Shown here: piece after piece, positions 7,057-16,710 of the stretch
Numbering within the stretch: the first letter of the stretch is position 1
Layout of the letters: the number at the start of each line of letters is the position of its first letter
Notes under the pieces: generated by a model
Databases searched by the model: none
Told to the model about the DNA's origin: nothing
The model's input: the letters and a program-made list of their open reading frames with translations, nothing else
From: Streptomyces akebiae
GTDB lineage: Bacteria; Actinomycetota; Actinomycetes; Streptomycetales; Streptomycetaceae
Assembly: GCF_019599145.1 (NCBI RefSeq)
Contig: NZ_CP080647.1
Span: 1,178,001-1,242,000 of the forward strand
Direction of reading: 5' to 3'
Length of the DNA: 64,000 nucleotides
Translations under genes and position numbers: made by a program

Positions 7057-9132
7057 TCAAGTGCGCCGAAGGCGGATAACTGTCGCATCGAAGTCACCAC
7101 GCAGCCCCGTCCGCAATCCGTGATGCGCCAGCACGGCACCCCGGTACGTTTCGCCCGTTTCGCGGCACTCGTACGTCCCCGTCGGATCCAGCCCGCGCAG
7201 CCGGAGCGGGGCGAGCGGCTCACCGTAGTGCTGCGCCTGGAGCCAGGCGAGGACGACGACCTCGTCACCGTGGACGTACTGCACGGCACTCAGCCCCCCT
7301 GCGGGAGGACGCAGCCGATACAGGTCACCGCGCTGCACGACCGGCCGGATCTCCTTGTACAGCTGCACCCACTCCCGGGCCTCGGCCAGCTCCTCCTCAC
7401 TCCACTCGGCGAGGTCACCGCCGACCCCGAGCACACCCGCCATGGCACTGACGAACCGGAACCGCAGCGAGCTGACCCGCCCGTTGAGCTGGTTGTTCGG
7501 GCTGTCGGTGACCCACGCGGCCATGGTCCGGGCCGGATGGATCTGGGTGAAGCCGTGCTGGATGGCGAGCCGGTCGAGAGGATCGGTGTTGTCGGAGGTC
7601 CACACCTGGTCCGTCCGCGCCATGACGCCGAGGTCGATCCGGCCGCCGCCGCCCGAGCACGACTCGAAGGCCACCCCCGGGTGCGCGGCCCGCAACCGGT
7701 CCAGCAGTGCGTAGAAGGCGTGCACGTGCTCGACCCACAGCTTCTGCGGATAGGGCTCACCGGGCCAGCCCGCGTCGGTGAAGCAGCGGTTGAAGTCCCA
7801 CTTCACATAGTCGATCGGCGCGCTGGACAGGAGGGTGTCGAGCCGTTCCCAGAGGTATTCCTGGACGTCCTCGCGCGCGAGATTGAGTACGAGCTGATTA
7901 CGCAGTTCCGTCCGCTTTCGCCCCGGTTGGAACTGTGCCCATTCAGGATGCGCCCGGTACAGCTCACTGTCCGGATTGACCATTTCCGGCTCGACCCAGA
8001 TACCGAACTGCATCCCGAGGGCGTGCACCTGGTCGGCGAGCGGCCGCAGCCCCTTCGGGAAGCGGTCCGGATTCGGCGTCCAGTCGCCGAGGCCTGCCCG
8101 GTCGCTCGTCCGCGCCCCGAACCAGCCGTCGTCCACCACGAACAGCTCGACCCCCATGGCCGCCGCCCGCCGCGCGAGGGCCCCCTGCTGTTCCTCGGAG
8201 ATGTCGAACTCGGTGGCTTCCCAGGAGTTGAAGAGCACCGGCCGGTCCTGGTCCGCGTCCGGGATGACATACGCCCGCTGGTACGCGTGCCAGGCGCGGC
8301 TCGCCCCGCCGAAGCCTCCGTCGTTCCACAGGCCGGCGAAGACGGGCGTGGTGAAGGTCTCCCCGGTCTCCAGCCTCAGGAGTCCGGACTCGTCGTATCC
8401 GGCGCCGCCGGTGATCTGCACGCGCGCGTCCGGAAGTTGGGCCACCGCGATCCGCCAGGAGCCCGACCAGCCCAGGGCGCAGCCGTAGACCTCGCCGCGC
8501 TCCTCGGTGGCGTCGGTGTCGAGGGCGACCCAGGGCAGGTGCTGGTGCCCGGTGTGCCCGCGCCGACTGCCGATGACCTTCTCGCCGTAGGTGAGGTCGG
8601 CGCGTACGAGCCGGGACTCGGCCGCCCAGCGCCCGTGCAGCTGGGAGAGGCGCCAGTTCTCCTCCGCGCGCGGCGGCAGCGTCCAGGTCGCCGAGTCTGC
8701 CCGCAGCAGCTCCGCCGCCGGGCCGTCGTTGACGAGAGTCACCCAGCGCTCGACCACGTCGTCGCGCATCCGGTAGTGCAGGGTGATCCCGAGTCCGTCG
8801 TCGGTGAACCGCAGCCGCAGCTCGTCGCCGTCGGCCTCGTACGTCCGGAAGGTCCACTCGGTGCCGCGCCGCTCGTCCGTGCGCACGGACAGTGCCGGTC
8901 GGGTGAAGCGGGGTCCGCCCTCGACGGGGTACTCCTCATGTCCGTCGACCGGGGCCTCGAACGGCCAGTACGGCAGCTGCTGCCGTACGGCCAGCTCCTC
9001 GGCGTCGGCGAGGGCGATCCGGGGACCCCAGTGCAGGTGCAGCAGCTCGTCGTTCTCGGTGAGCCGCAGGGCATAGCTGCTCCTGGACCCGGTGAGAAGC
9101 CAGGTCCGGCCGTCTGCTCCGATTTCCAACAT
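7057..9132 (-). CDS. GH36 alpha-galactosidase
   Basis: A 691-residue cytoplasmic glycoside hydrolase of family 36, near the usual 700-730 residues. An N-terminal beta-supersandwich domain is followed by the (beta/alpha)8 barrel. The nucleophile Asp is in YVKWDFNR at about residue 448 and the acid/base Asp is in SDNTD at about 515; ESCSGGGGRIDLG lies between. It releases terminal alpha-galactose from melibiose or raffinose-type sugars. I use ATG 9132; the preceding TTG codon is also a possible start, and GGGGG lies just upstream. There is no transporter or sugar regulator next to it. DnaA boxes lie just upstream. Confidence 0.9.
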   Translation of the reverse strand: MLEIGADGRTWLLTGSRSSYALRLTENDELLHLHWGPRIALADAEELAVRQQLPYWPFEAPVDGHEEYPVEGGPRFTRPALSVRTDERRGTEWTFRTYEADGDELRLRFTDDGLGITLHYRMRDDVVERWVTLVNDGPAAELLRADSATWTLPPRAEENWRLSQLHGRWAAESRLVRADLTYGEKVIGSRRGHTGHQHLPWVALDTDATEERGEVYGCALGWSGSWRIAVAQLPDARVQITGGAGYDESGLLRLETGETFTTPVFAGLWNDGGFGGASRAWHAYQRAYVIPDADQDRPVLFNSWEATEFDISEEQQGALARRAAAMGVELFVVDDGWFGARTSDRAGLGDWTPNPDRFPKGLRPLADQVHALGMQFGIWVEPEMVNPDSELYRAHPEWAQFQPGRKRTELRNQLVLNLAREDVQEYLWERLDTLLSSAPIDYVKWDFNRCFTDAGWPGEPYPQKLWVEHVHAFYALLDRLRAAHPGVAFESCSGGGGRIDLGVMARTDQVWTSDNTDPLDRLAIQHGFTQIHPARTMAAWVTDSPNNQLNGRVSSLRFRFVSAMAGVLGVGGDLAEWSEEELAEAREWVQLYKEIRPVVQRGDLYRLRPPAGGLSAVQYVHGDEVVVLAWLQAQHYGEPLAPLRLRGLDPTGTYECRETGETYRGAVLAHHGLRTGLRGDFDATVIRLRRT

Positions 9133-9208
9133 CAAGCCCCCACAGATTCGAACAGGTGCGATCGGGCTTCAACATCATCGCAGGTCGCGGCGGGCGCTCG
9201 ACGGCGCC

Positions 9209-9284
9209 TGTGGACAACCGCCGACGCATCGGCGGAGCGGCCTGTGGACAACCACTCCGGTGCCCTGGACCCGGCTGTGGACAA
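9209..9284. promoter_or_regulatory. Cluster of three DnaA boxes
   Basis: TGTGGACAA, the complement of the Streptomyces DnaA box TTGTCCACA, occurs exactly at 9209-9217, 9243-9251 and 9276-9284, all in one orientation and 33-34 bp apart. The cluster lies in the divergent promoter region between the galactosidase and phosphatase genes. dnaA, dnaN and other replication genes are absent, so this is not oriC. A titration or regulatory role for DnaA is inference. Confidence 0.65.
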
Positions 9285-9320
9285 CTCATTGGGGTACGCA
9301 CGCATGTCGTATGGTCGAGT

Positions 9321-9346
9321 GCGCGCCCTCGACGTCGAGGGCGCGC
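9321..9346. repeat. Perfect 26-bp palindrome upstream of phosphatase gene
   Basis: Arms GCGCGCCCTCGAC and GTCGAGGGCGCGC abut without a loop. The palindrome sits between the likely promoter and the phosphatase start (GTG 9391). It could be an operator or form a very stable 5'-UTR hairpin. Confidence 0.6.
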
Positions 9347-9390
9347 CCGTCGGCGCTCGGCGCGGACGGCCGGATGGGAGGGGAGCCCCA

Positions 9391-10188
9391 GTGACGCAGC
9401 AGATCCCGTCGACCGAACCCGAGCTGACCGGAGTGCGCAATTTCCGCGATGTGGGCGGTCTGCCGACCGTGGACGGCCGGCGGGTGCGTCACGGGGTGCT
9501 GTTCCGCAGCGGCCACCTGGCCCACGCGACCGACGAGGACGCCGCGTTCCTGGCCTCCCTGGGCCTGCACACGATCTTCGACTTCCGCAACGCGGCCGAC
9601 CAGAAGCTGGAGGGCCCGGACGTCGAGCTGCCCGGCGTCCTCAACGTGAACCTGCCGCTGAGCGACCCGGCGGACGGCGCCGAGTTCTGGAAGCTGGTCC
9701 GCGACGGCGACCTGGACCAGCTGCGCGCACTGCTGGACGACGGCAAGGCGGCAGGCCGGATGATCGCCTCGTACCGGACGATCATCAAGCAGCGCACGGC
9801 GGAGCACTCCCGGGTGCTGCACGCCCTGGCCGAGGACAGCGTGCCGGCGCTGATGCACTGCGCGGCGGGCAAGGACCGTGCGGGGCTCTCCGTCGCCATC
9901 ACCCTGCTGGCCCTGGGTGTGGAGCACGAGGCCATCGTCGCCGACTACCTGGAGTCGAACGCCAAGCACCGCCGCTACAAGGTGCACCGCAGCAGCACCG
10001 CGGCGAACGCCTATTCCCCGGAGGTCATGGAGCTGCTGAGCCCGCTCTTCGACGCCCGCGCCGAGTACCTGAAGGCGGCCTTCGACACCGTCGAGGAGAC
10101 CTGGGGGGATGTGGACAGGTACCTGGAGCAGGGGTTGAAGGTCACCCCGGAGACCCGGGAGCGGCTGCGCGAGCGCCTGCTGGACTAG
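9391..10188 (+). CDS. Tyrosine-protein phosphatase (DSP/lipid-phosphatase-like)
   Basis: A 265-residue phosphatase. The Cx5R loop HCAAGKDRAG starts at residue 156 with nucleophile Cys157 and Arg163. The N-terminus GVRNFRDVGGLPT and FRSGHL are hallmarks of the Y_phosphatase3 family, whose members include phosphotyrosine and phosphoinositide phosphatases; the substrate here is unknown. The start is GTG 9391 with GGGGAG 5 nt upstream. The frame is open far to the left opposite the galactosidase gene, but that part has no coding support. A 26-bp palindrome and three DnaA boxes lie upstream. Confidence 0.87.
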   Translation: MTQQIPSTEPELTGVRNFRDVGGLPTVDGRRVRHGVLFRSGHLAHATDEDAAFLASLGLHTIFDFRNAADQKLEGPDVELPGVLNVNLPLSDPADGAEFWKLVRDGDLDQLRALLDDGKAAGRMIASYRTIIKQRTAEHSRVLHALAEDSVPALMHCAAGKDRAGLSVAITLLALGVEHEAIVADYLESNAKHRRYKVHRSSTAANAYSPEVMELLSPLFDARAEYLKAAFDTVEETWGDVDRYLEQGLKVTPETRERLRERLLD

Positions 10189-10215
10189 GGTGTCTCGCCC
10201 GTCCCGACGGTCGGG

Positions 10216-10338
10216 TCACTGGTTGGCGCCCACCTCGAACAGCAGATAGATGAAGGCCGCGAAGACATGGCCGACCGCGATGTAGATGATGAGCCGCACC
10301 CACAGGGCGCGGGGGAACTTCTCTTCCAGGTCGGTCAT
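10216..10338 (-). CDS. DUF6126-like small membrane protein
   Basis: A 40-residue protein with a charged N-terminus (MTDLEEKFPR) and one membrane helix of about 22 residues, IIYIAVGHVFAAFIYLLFEV. The ATG overlaps the stop codon of the XRE-cupin gene (ATGA), so the two are translationally coupled. From family memory this matches the DUF6126 proteins that accompany XRE-cupin regulators in Streptomyces. The role is unknown; a membrane partner of the regulator is possible. Confidence 0.72.
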   Translation of the reverse strand: MTDLEEKFPRALWVRLIIYIAVGHVFAAFIYLLFEVGANQ

Positions 10339-10976
10339 GGCGTCTCTCCGGAGGTGGTCGGCCCGAGGCACAGCGCGGCGGTCGGGCTCTGCAGGAGGGT
10401 GTGGACGAACAGGAGGTCGGCGCCGTCGTGGTCGGCGGCGGCGATGCGGTGCGGGGTCAGCGAGTCGAAGTGGGCGCTGTCGCCGGGCGCCAGCAGATGC
10501 GCGGTGTCCCCGAGGCGCAGCCGCAGCCGCCCCTTGAGGACGTAGAGCCACTCCTCGCCGGGATGCACGCGCACGATGTCGCCCTGCGAGCCGTGCGGCA
10601 CATGGACGCGCAGCGCCTGCATCCCGCGCCCGGACGCGCCCGCCTGCCAGTACGTCCAGCCACCGGCCCGGGTGGGCTCCGTGTCGGGCGCCCGCAGCAC
10701 GGCGTCCCGTTCGACGACGGTCTCGCCGAGCAGCTCGGAGACGGTCGTACCGTAGACGCGGGCCAGCGCGAGCAGCATCGGCAGCGAGGGCTGGCGCTGT
10801 CCGGTCTCCAGCCGGGAGAGATGAGCGGGCGACAGGCCGGCGGCACGGGCGGCGGCCTCCAGGGTGAGGGCGGCCCGGCGGCGCAGGCCCCGCAGCTGCG
10901 GGGCGACGGCGGGCAGTTCCGTGTCGACCGGAGGCTCGGGAGGGTGCGTACCCTCGGAGGGGCTCATGCCCTCCAT
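10335..10976 (-). CDS. XRE-family regulator with cupin sensor domain
   Basis: A 213-residue regulator. An XRE helix-turn-helix covers about residues 28-85, with LEAAARAAGLSPAHLSRLETGQRQPSLP. A C-terminal cupin covers about 135-205, with HVPHGSQGD, HPGEEWLYVLKG and LAPGDSAHFDSLTPHRI. Such proteins sense small molecules. The start is ATG 10976; a second in-frame ATG is 9 nt downstream. It forms a two-gene operon with the DUF6126-like gene. Two TTGCC-GGCAA palindromes just upstream are probably its own operators. The target pathway is unknown. Confidence 0.87.
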   Translation of the reverse strand: MEGMSPSEGTHPPEPPVDTELPAVAPQLRGLRRRAALTLEAAARAAGLSPAHLSRLETGQRQPSLPMLLALARVYGTTVSELLGETVVERDAVLRAPDTEPTRAGGWTYWQAGASGRGMQALRVHVPHGSQGDIVRVHPGEEWLYVLKGRLRLRLGDTAHLLAPGDSAHFDSLTPHRIAAADHDGADLLFVHTLLQSPTAALCLGPTTSGETP

Positions 10977-10988
10977 TCAGCCGGAGCT

Positions 10989-11023
10989 TTGCCTCTGCGG
11001 CAAATCTCTTGCCTCAGAGGCAA
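10989..11023 (-). promoter_or_regulatory. Paired palindromic operators of the XRE-cupin gene
   Basis: TTGCCTCTGCGGCAA (10989-11003) and TTGCCTCAGAGGCAA (11009-11023) have centres 20 bp apart, two helical turns. The outer halves also form a larger dyad (CCGGaGCTTTGCC / GGCAAAGCcGG). They end 13 bp upstream of the start codon, consistent with autoregulation. Confidence 0.65.
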
Positions 11024-11085
11024 AGCCGGCGGGCTCACAAGCCGCACCACGGCGGCCCGGCACACCGTCCGCTCAGCCCGTCCGC

Positions 11086-12495
11086 TCAGCGGTTGGCGAC
11101 CGCCTGCTTCACCAGCGTCCTGCCGAAGTCCCACATCAGCCCGCTGCCGCTGTGTGCGTCGTCCATCACCTCCGTGAACGCGGCGACGAACCGGTCCACC
11201 TCCCGTTCCCCGATGACCAGCGGCGGGATCAGCTTGATCACCTCCAGGTGGTCGCCCGAGACCTGGGTGAGGATGCGGTGCCGTCGCAGCAGCGGTACGA
11301 CGACCATCTGGGCGAAGAGCCCCTTGCGGGCCGCCTGGAGCATGGTCCAACGGCTGCGCAGCTTGAGCGACTTTGGCCTGCCGAACTCGATGCCGATCAT
11401 CAGGCCCCGGCCGCGTACGTCGCTGAGCAGCTCGTACTTGTCGACCAGTGACGTGAGCCTGCTCTTCAGCAGTTCCCCCATGGCCCGGGCATGGGCCACG
11501 ATCTGCTCGTTCTCCATGACCGAGAGGACGGCGAGCCCGGCGGCCATGGCCTGGGCGTTGGAGCCGAAGCTCGCCGAGTGGACGAGGACACGGTCCATCG
11601 ACGAGTAGACCTTCTTGAAGATCCAGTCCTTGCCGAGGGTCGCGCCGACCGGGACGTAGCCGCCGGAGAGCGCCTTGGCCACGCAGACCAGGTCCGGCTC
11701 GACGCCGTCCTCGTGCTGGTAGGCGTAGAAGTCCCCGGTCCGGCCGAGCCCGGTCTGCACCTCGTCGACGATCAGCAGCGCCCTGTTCCGGTGCAGCAAC
11801 TCCTGGGCGGCACGCAGATAGCCGGGCGGCGCCTCGTGCACGCCCTTGCCCTGGATGGGCTCGACAATGAGGGCGGCGACATCCCCCTTCCTCAACTCCC
11901 GTGCCAGCGCGTCGAGATCACCGAGCGGTACGGCCGTGTCGGGCAGCAGCGGCGCGAAGCCGTCCCGGAAGCCGTCCTCACCGTTCACCGAGAGCGATCC
12001 GGTGGTGAGCCCGTGGAAGGCGTGGTCGCAGTAGAGGACGCGGGGCCTGCCGGTGGCGTACCGGGCGAACTTCAGCGCGGTCTCGACCGCCTCCGTGCCG
12101 CTGTTGCCGAAGAACACCCGGTCCAGGTGCGGACTGTGGGTGAGCAGTTTCTCGGCGAGCAGGCCGGGCAGCGGCTGGCAGTCGAAGCGGGTCAGGTCGG
12201 CGAGCCCCGCGTCGAGCGCGTCGTGCAGGGCCTTGCGGACCACGGGGTGGTGGCGGCCGAGCCCCATCACCCCGAACCCGGCCAGCATGTCCAGGTAGTC
12301 GGCACCGTCCGCGTCCCAGAAGTACGCGCCCTCGGCCCGCTCGTAGACCTTGTCGAAGCCGATGGTGTGCAGCATGCGCGGGAGTTGGTGGTTGAGGTAC
12401 CGGGCGTGGAGTTCGTAGCGCTCGGCACCGCGCTCGGCGAGGAGTCCGCCGAGGTCGAACTCCTCGGTGTCCGCCGCTGGTTCCAGGGTGGTCAT
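11086..12495 (-). CDS. hpnO: Class III aminotransferase, HpnO-like (aminohopanetriol synthesis)
   Basis: A 469-residue PLP-dependent class III aminotransferase. The PLP Lys is in [15 protein letters not shown] (about residue 273), the cofactor Asp in [15 protein letters not shown], and [15 protein letters not shown] is an early signature. As the last gene of the hopanoid operon it most likely converts ribosylhopane (or its aldehyde) to aminobacteriohopanetriol; that assignment rests on context and family. ATG 12495 overlaps the dxs stop by 4 nt and has GGAG upstream. The frame is open much further upstream inside dxs without support. Confidence 0.85.
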   Translation of the reverse strand: MTTLEPAADTEEFDLGGLLAERGAERYELHARYLNHQLPRMLHTIGFDKVYERAEGAYFWDADGADYLDMLAGFGVMGLGRHHPVVRKALHDALDAGLADLTRFDCQPLPGLLAEKLLTHSPHLDRVFFGNSGTEAVETALKFARYATGRPRVLYCDHAFHGLTTGSLSVNGEDGFRDGFAPLLPDTAVPLGDLDALARELRKGDVAALIVEPIQGKGVHEAPPGYLRAAQELLHRNRALLIVDEVQTGLGRTGDFYAYQHEDGVEPDLVCVAKALSGGYVPVGATLGKDWIFKKVYSSMDRVLVHSASFGSNAQAMAAGLAVLSVMENEQIVAHARAMGELLKSRLTSLVDKYELLSDVRGRGLMIGIEFGRPKSLKLRSRWTMLQAARKGLFAQMVVVPLLRRHRILTQVSGDHLEVIKLIPPLVIGEREVDRFVAAFTEVMDDAHSGSGLMWDFGRTLVKQAVANR

Positions 12496-14444
12496 TCCGG
12501 TTTCTCCTCGGCAGGTTCGGCCTTCGGCAGGTCGTGCTCGGCGAACTCGTCCCGGGCGGCCAGCGACGCGCTGATCCGCCCGGCGATCTCCACCGGTGTC
12601 AGCCCTATGTCCGCCAGCACCTCCCCGCGTTTGGCGTGCGCGAGGAACTGCTCCGGGATGCCGAACCGCCGTACGGGTACGTCGACCTCGGCGTCCCCCA
12701 GGGCGAGGGCGACGGCCGAACCGACCCCGGCGGCCCGACTGTTGTCCTCCACGACGGCCACCAGCCGGTGTTCGTCGGCGAGCCACGGCAAGGCCGGATC
12801 GACCGGCTTGACCCAGCGCGGGTCGACGACGGTGCAGCCGATGCCCCGGGTACGGAGCAGTTCGGCGGTCTGCAGACACACCGACGCCATCACGCCGACG
12901 GCGACGAGCAGCACCCGCGGTCGGCCCGAGGACGTGGCGCTCGTCGCGGACGGGGAGCGGTACAGCACGTCCATGCCGCCCACCCGCTCCAGCGACGGGA
13001 TCCGCGGGCCCACCGACTCCTTCGGGAACCGGATCAGGGTGGGAGCGTCGTCGACGGCGACCGCTTCCCGCAGCTGTGCGCGCAGTTGTTCGGCGTCGCG
13101 GGGCGCGGCGATCCGCAGCCCGGGCACGACCTGGAGGATGGACATGTCCCACATGCCGTTGTGCGACGCGCCGTCGACGCCCGTCACCCCGGCCCGGTCC
13201 AGGACGAAGGTGACCCCGCACCGGTGCAGGGCCACGTCCATCAGCAGTTGGTCGAAGGCCCGGTTGAGGAAGGTCGCGTAGACCGCCACGACGGGGTGCA
13301 GCCCGCCCGTGGCCAGCCCGGCGGCCGAGACCGCCGCGTGCTGCTCGGCGATCCCGACGTCCCACACCCGGTCGGGGAACTTCTCCGCGAACCTGCCGAG
13401 TCCCACGGGGTGCAGCATGGCAGCCGTGATCGCCACGACGTCCTCGCGCTCGTCCCCGATCCTCACGATCTCGTCGCCGAAGACCGACGTCCAGGACGGT
13501 CCACCGGCGGGCGTGAGCGGCTCGCAGGTCAGCGGGTCCATCACGCCGACGGTGTGGAAGTGGTCCTCCTCGTCGGCGACGGCGGGCTCGTAGCCGCGGC
13601 CCTTCTGCGTCAGGCAGTGCACCAGGACGGGCCCGTGGAAGCGCTTGGCGCGGCGCAGCGCCGACTCGACCGCCCTGGTGTCGTGCCCGTCGATCGGTCC
13701 GACGTACTTCAGGCCCAGGTCCTCGAACATGCCCTGCGGCGCGAAGGCGTCCTTGAAGCCCTTCTTCGCCCCGTGCAGGGCCTCGTAGACCTCCTTGCCG
13801 ACGACCGGGGTGCGCAGCAGGACGTCCTTGCCCCAGGCGAGGAACTGCTCGTAGCCGTCGGTGGTCCGCAGGGTCGCGAGGTGGTTGGCGAGGCCGCCGA
13901 TGGTCGGTGAGTAGGAGCGTTCGTTGTCGTTGACGACGATGATCAGCGGCCGGTCCTTGGCGGCGGCGATGTTGTTGAGCGCCTCCCAGGCCATGCCTCC
14001 GGTCAGCGCGCCGTCTCCGATGACCGCGACCACATGGCCCTGCTCCCCGCGCACCTGGCGGGCCTTGGCCAGACCGTCCGCCCAGCCGAGTGCCGTCGAG
14101 GCGTGGCTGTTCTCGACGATGTCGTGCTCGGACTCCTCACGCGAGGGATAGCCGGACAGGCCGCCCTTGCCGCGCAGTTTGGAGAAGTCCTGGCGGCCCG
14201 TCAGCAGCTTGTGCACATAGCTCTGGTGACCGGTGTCCCAGACGATGCGGTCCACCGGTGAGTCGAAGACCCGGTGGAGCGCGACGGACAGTTCCACCAC
14301 CCCCAGGTTGGGCCCCAGGTGACCACCGGTCCTGGCGACCGCGTGCACCAGGAACTCCCGGATCTCTGCCGCCAGTTCACCGAGTTCCGCCTCGGTCAGC
14401 GCCTTCAGGTCGCGCGGTTGCCGGATGTTCTCCAGAATCGTCAC
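12492..14444 (-). CDS. dxs: 1-deoxy-D-xylulose-5-phosphate synthase
   Basis: A 650-residue transketolase-like enzyme that condenses pyruvate and glyceraldehyde-3-phosphate, the first MEP-pathway step. The thiamine-binding motif [16 protein letters not shown] lies in the N-terminal third with the His of GHQSYVHK before it. The pyrimidine-binding domain with DVGIAEQHA follows, then the transketolase C domain. It is slightly longer than usual because of an acidic tail ([15 protein letters not shown]). It sits between ispG and the aminotransferase in the hopanoid operon, supplying precursor. A second chromosomal dxs copy is likely but not visible here. Confidence 0.95.
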   Translation of the reverse strand: MTILENIRQPRDLKALTEAELGELAAEIREFLVHAVARTGGHLGPNLGVVELSVALHRVFDSPVDRIVWDTGHQSYVHKLLTGRQDFSKLRGKGGLSGYPSREESEHDIVENSHASTALGWADGLAKARQVRGEQGHVVAVIGDGALTGGMAWEALNNIAAAKDRPLIIVVNDNERSYSPTIGGLANHLATLRTTDGYEQFLAWGKDVLLRTPVVGKEVYEALHGAKKGFKDAFAPQGMFEDLGLKYVGPIDGHDTRAVESALRRAKRFHGPVLVHCLTQKGRGYEPAVADEEDHFHTVGVMDPLTCEPLTPAGGPSWTSVFGDEIVRIGDEREDVVAITAAMLHPVGLGRFAEKFPDRVWDVGIAEQHAAVSAAGLATGGLHPVVAVYATFLNRAFDQLLMDVALHRCGVTFVLDRAGVTGVDGASHNGMWDMSILQVVPGLRIAAPRDAEQLRAQLREAVAVDDAPTLIRFPKESVGPRIPSLERVGGMDVLYRSPSATSATSSGRPRVLLVAVGVMASVCLQTAELLRTRGIGCTVVDPRWVKPVDPALPWLADEHRLVAVVEDNSRAAGVGSAVALALGDAEVDVPVRRFGIPEQFLAHAKRGEVLADIGLTPVEIAGRISASLAARDEFAEHDLPKAEPAEEKPE

Positions 14445-14484
14445 GTCGGGCCCCCTCTCGATCCGTGCTCTTCAGCCCGTGTCG

Positions 14485-15642
14485 TCAACTCACGGTGACC
14501 GCCGGTTCCCCCGACGCGACGCCGTCCTTCTCCATCTGCTCGGCGATCTTCATCGCCTCGTCGATGAGGGTCTCCACGATCTTCGACTCGGGCACGGTCT
14601 TGACGACCTCGCCCTTGACGAAGATCTGCCCCTTGCCGTTGCCGGAGGCGACCCCCAGATCCGCCTCCCGCGCCTCCCCGGGTCCGTTGACGACGCAGCC
14701 CATGACCGCGACCCGCAACGGGACCTCCATGCCTTCCAGACCGGCGGTGACCTCGTCGGCCAGCCGGTACACATCGACCTGCGCCCGCCCGCACGAGGGG
14801 CACGAGACGATCTCCAGCCGCCGTTCCCGCAGGTTCAGCGACTGGAGGATCTGGATGCCGACCTTGATCTCCTCGACCGGCGGGGCGCTCAGCGAGACCC
14901 GGATCGTGTCGCCGATCCCCTCGCTGAGCAGCGCCCCGAAGGCGACGGCGGACTTGACGGTCCCCTGGAAGGCGGGACCGGCCTCGGTCACGCCCAGGTG
15001 CAGGGGGTAGTCGCACCGGGCGGCCAGCTGCCGGTACGCCTCGATCATCACGACCGGATCGTTGTGCTTGACCGAGATCTTGATGTCCAGGAAGTCGTGC
15101 TCCTCGAACAGCGACGCCTCCCACAGCGCGGACTCCACCAGCGCCTCGGGCGTCGCCCTGCCGTACTTCTGGAGCAGCCGCCTGTCGAGCGAACCGGCGT
15201 TGACCCCGATCCGGATCGGGGTGTCGTGGTCCTTCGCCGCCCGCGCGATCTCCTTGACCTTGTCGTCGAACTGTTTGATGTTGCCGGGGTTCACCCGTAC
15301 CGCCGCGCAGCCGGCCTCGATCGCCGCGAAGACGTACTTCGGCTGGAAGTGGATGTCCGCGATCACGGGGATCTGCGACTTGCGGGCGATGGTGGCGAGG
15401 GCGTCCGCGTCGTCCTGCGTGGGACAGGCGACCCGGACGATCTGGCAGCCGGACGCGGTGAGTTCCGCGATCTGCTGGAGGGTGGCGCCGACGTCCGACG
15501 TACGGGTCGTCGTCATCGACTGCACCGACACCGGGGCGCCACCCCCCACGGCCACCGGGCCGACCTGGATCCGCCGCGAGCGGCGGCGTTCCGCGATCGG
15601 TCGGGCGGGCAGCTCGGGGACGCCCAGCGACACGGCGGTCAT
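14485..15642 (-). CDS. ispG: 4-hydroxy-3-methylbut-2-enyl diphosphate synthase
   Basis: A 385-residue IspG (GcpE) enzyme that makes HMBPP from MEcPP using a 4Fe-4S cluster. The cluster cysteines appear as SCPSCGR and [17 protein letters not shown] in the C-terminal domain; the N-terminal TIM barrel begins VSVQSMTTT. The start could be ATG 15642 or the adjacent GTG 15645; both follow AGGGG. It lies directly after hpnH, with only 4-7 nt between. A location inside the hopanoid operon suggests co-supply of isoprenoid precursors. Confidence 0.95.
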   Translation of the reverse strand: MTAVSLGVPELPARPIAERRRSRRIQVGPVAVGGGAPVSVQSMTTTRTSDVGATLQQIAELTASGCQIVRVACPTQDDADALATIARKSQIPVIADIHFQPKYVFAAIEAGCAAVRVNPGNIKQFDDKVKEIARAAKDHDTPIRIGVNAGSLDRRLLQKYGRATPEALVESALWEASLFEEHDFLDIKISVKHNDPVVMIEAYRQLAARCDYPLHLGVTEAGPAFQGTVKSAVAFGALLSEGIGDTIRVSLSAPPVEEIKVGIQILQSLNLRERRLEIVSCPSCGRAQVDVYRLADEVTAGLEGMEVPLRVAVMGCVVNGPGEAREADLGVASGNGKGQIFVKGEVVKTVPESKIVETLIDEAMKIAEQMEKDGVASGEPAVTVS

Positions 15643-15646
15643 CACA

Positions 15647-16705
15647 TCACCCCTGGTTCCCGTGGTTCCCGTGGTTCCCGTGGTTCCCGTGGTTCCCGGA
15701 GACGGTCTCGCGCAGGGCGCGCAGGGACTCCTTCAGCGACCCCATGGTGGCGAGGACGGCGGTCGGCTCATAGCCGCAGTGCGCCATGCAGTTGGCGCAG
15801 CGCGGGTCCTTGCCCCGGCCGTACGCGTCCCAGTCGGTGTCCTCGATCAGCTCCCGGTACGTCGTGACGTATCCGTCGCTCATCAGGTAGCAGGGCTTCT
15901 GCCAGCCGAAGAGTGAGTAGTTGGGGATCGCCCACGCCGTGCAGGGGAAGTCGACCTTGCCCTCCAGGAAGTCGAGGAACAGGGGCGAGTGGTTGAGCCG
16001 CCAGCGCCGCCGGTTGCCACCGGAGAAGGCCTTCTTGAACAGCTCGCGGGTCTGCTCGACGCCGAGGAAGTGCTCCTGGTCGGGGGCCTTCTCGTAGGCG
16101 TAGGCGGGCGAGATCATCATCTCGTCGACCTGGAGGTCGTCGTTGAGGTAGTTGAGGACCTCGATGATGGTCTGCGGCGTGTCGGTGTTGAAGAAGGTCG
16201 AGTTGGTGGTCACCCGGAAGCCGCGCCGCTTGGCCTCCTTGATGGCGGCGACCGCCTCGTCGAACACCCCTTCCTTCGCCACCGACTCGTCGTGCCGCTC
16301 CCGCAGCCCGTCGATGTGCACGGCGAACGCGAAGTACGGCGAGGGCTTGAACGTGTCCATCTTCTTGCGCAGCAGCATGGCGTTGGTGCACAGGAAGACG
16401 TACTTCCTCCTGGCCACCAACTGCCGCACGATCTCGTCGATCTGGGGGTGCATCAGGGGCTCGCCGCCGGCGATCGACACCATCGGCGCTCCGGACTCCA
16501 GGACGGCGCCCACGGCTTGCGCCACAGGCATGCGCTGCTTCAGCACGCCCGCCGGGTGCTGGATCTTGCCGCAGCCCTCGCACTTCAGATTGCAGGCGTA
16601 GAGCGGTTCCAGCTCGACGATCAGCGGGAACTTGTCCCGCTTGCGAAGCTTCTGTTCGGCGAGATACGTCGCCACCTTGATGGACTGGCGGAGCGGCATG
16701 GCCAT
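15647..16705 (-). CDS. hpnH: Adenosyl-hopene transferase, radical SAM
   Basis: A 352-residue radical-SAM enzyme that joins the 5'-deoxyadenosyl group to diploptene, giving adenosylhopane. The cluster motif is C38-x3-C42-x2-C45 (CNLKCEGC). The domain near residues 300-325 has [15 protein letters not shown], the cysteine-rich HpnH C-terminal region. The last 17 residues are an unusual Gly-Asn-His repeat encoded by 9-bp tandem repeats. ATG 16705 is preceded by CAGGAGGTG; the frame extends 13 codons upstream without support. It starts 5 nt after the hpnG stop. Confidence 0.95.
   Translation of the reverse strand: MAMPLRQSIKVATYLAEQKLRKRDKFPLIVELEPLYACNLKCEGCGKIQHPAGVLKQRMPVAQAVGAVLESGAPMVSIAGGEPLMHPQIDEIVRQLVARRKYVFLCTNAMLLRKKMDTFKPSPYFAFAVHIDGLRERHDESVAKEGVFDEAVAAIKEAKRRGFRVTTNSTFFNTDTPQTIIEVLNYLNDDLQVDEMMISPAYAYEKAPDQEHFLGVEQTRELFKKAFSGGNRRRWRLNHSPLFLDFLEGKVDFPCTAWAIPNYSLFGWQKPCYLMSDGYVTTYRELIEDTDWDAYGRGKDPRCANCMAHCGYEPTAVLATMGSLKESLRALRETVSGNHGNHGNHGNHGNQG
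15655..15698 (-). repeat. 9-bp tandem repeat at the 3' end of hpnH
   Basis: GGTTCCCGT is repeated head-to-tail 4.9 times with no mismatch. On the coding strand it encodes Gly-Asn-His units at the extreme C-terminus of HpnH. The unit is a multiple of three, so slippage would change length without frameshift. Confidence 0.9.
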
Positions 16706-16710
16706 CTGGC

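Noticed and set aside
9209..9284. Chromosomal replication origin
   Set aside because: Only three DnaA boxes, and no dnaA, dnaN or other origin genes nearby.
7120..10188. A very long plus-strand open frame opposite the alpha-galactosidase gene, joined to the phosphatase gene
   Set aside because: The first 750 codons are the complement of a firm GH36 gene, with Pro/Arg/Gly-rich translation typical of antisense frames in high-GC DNA. Only the part from GTG 9391 is supported.
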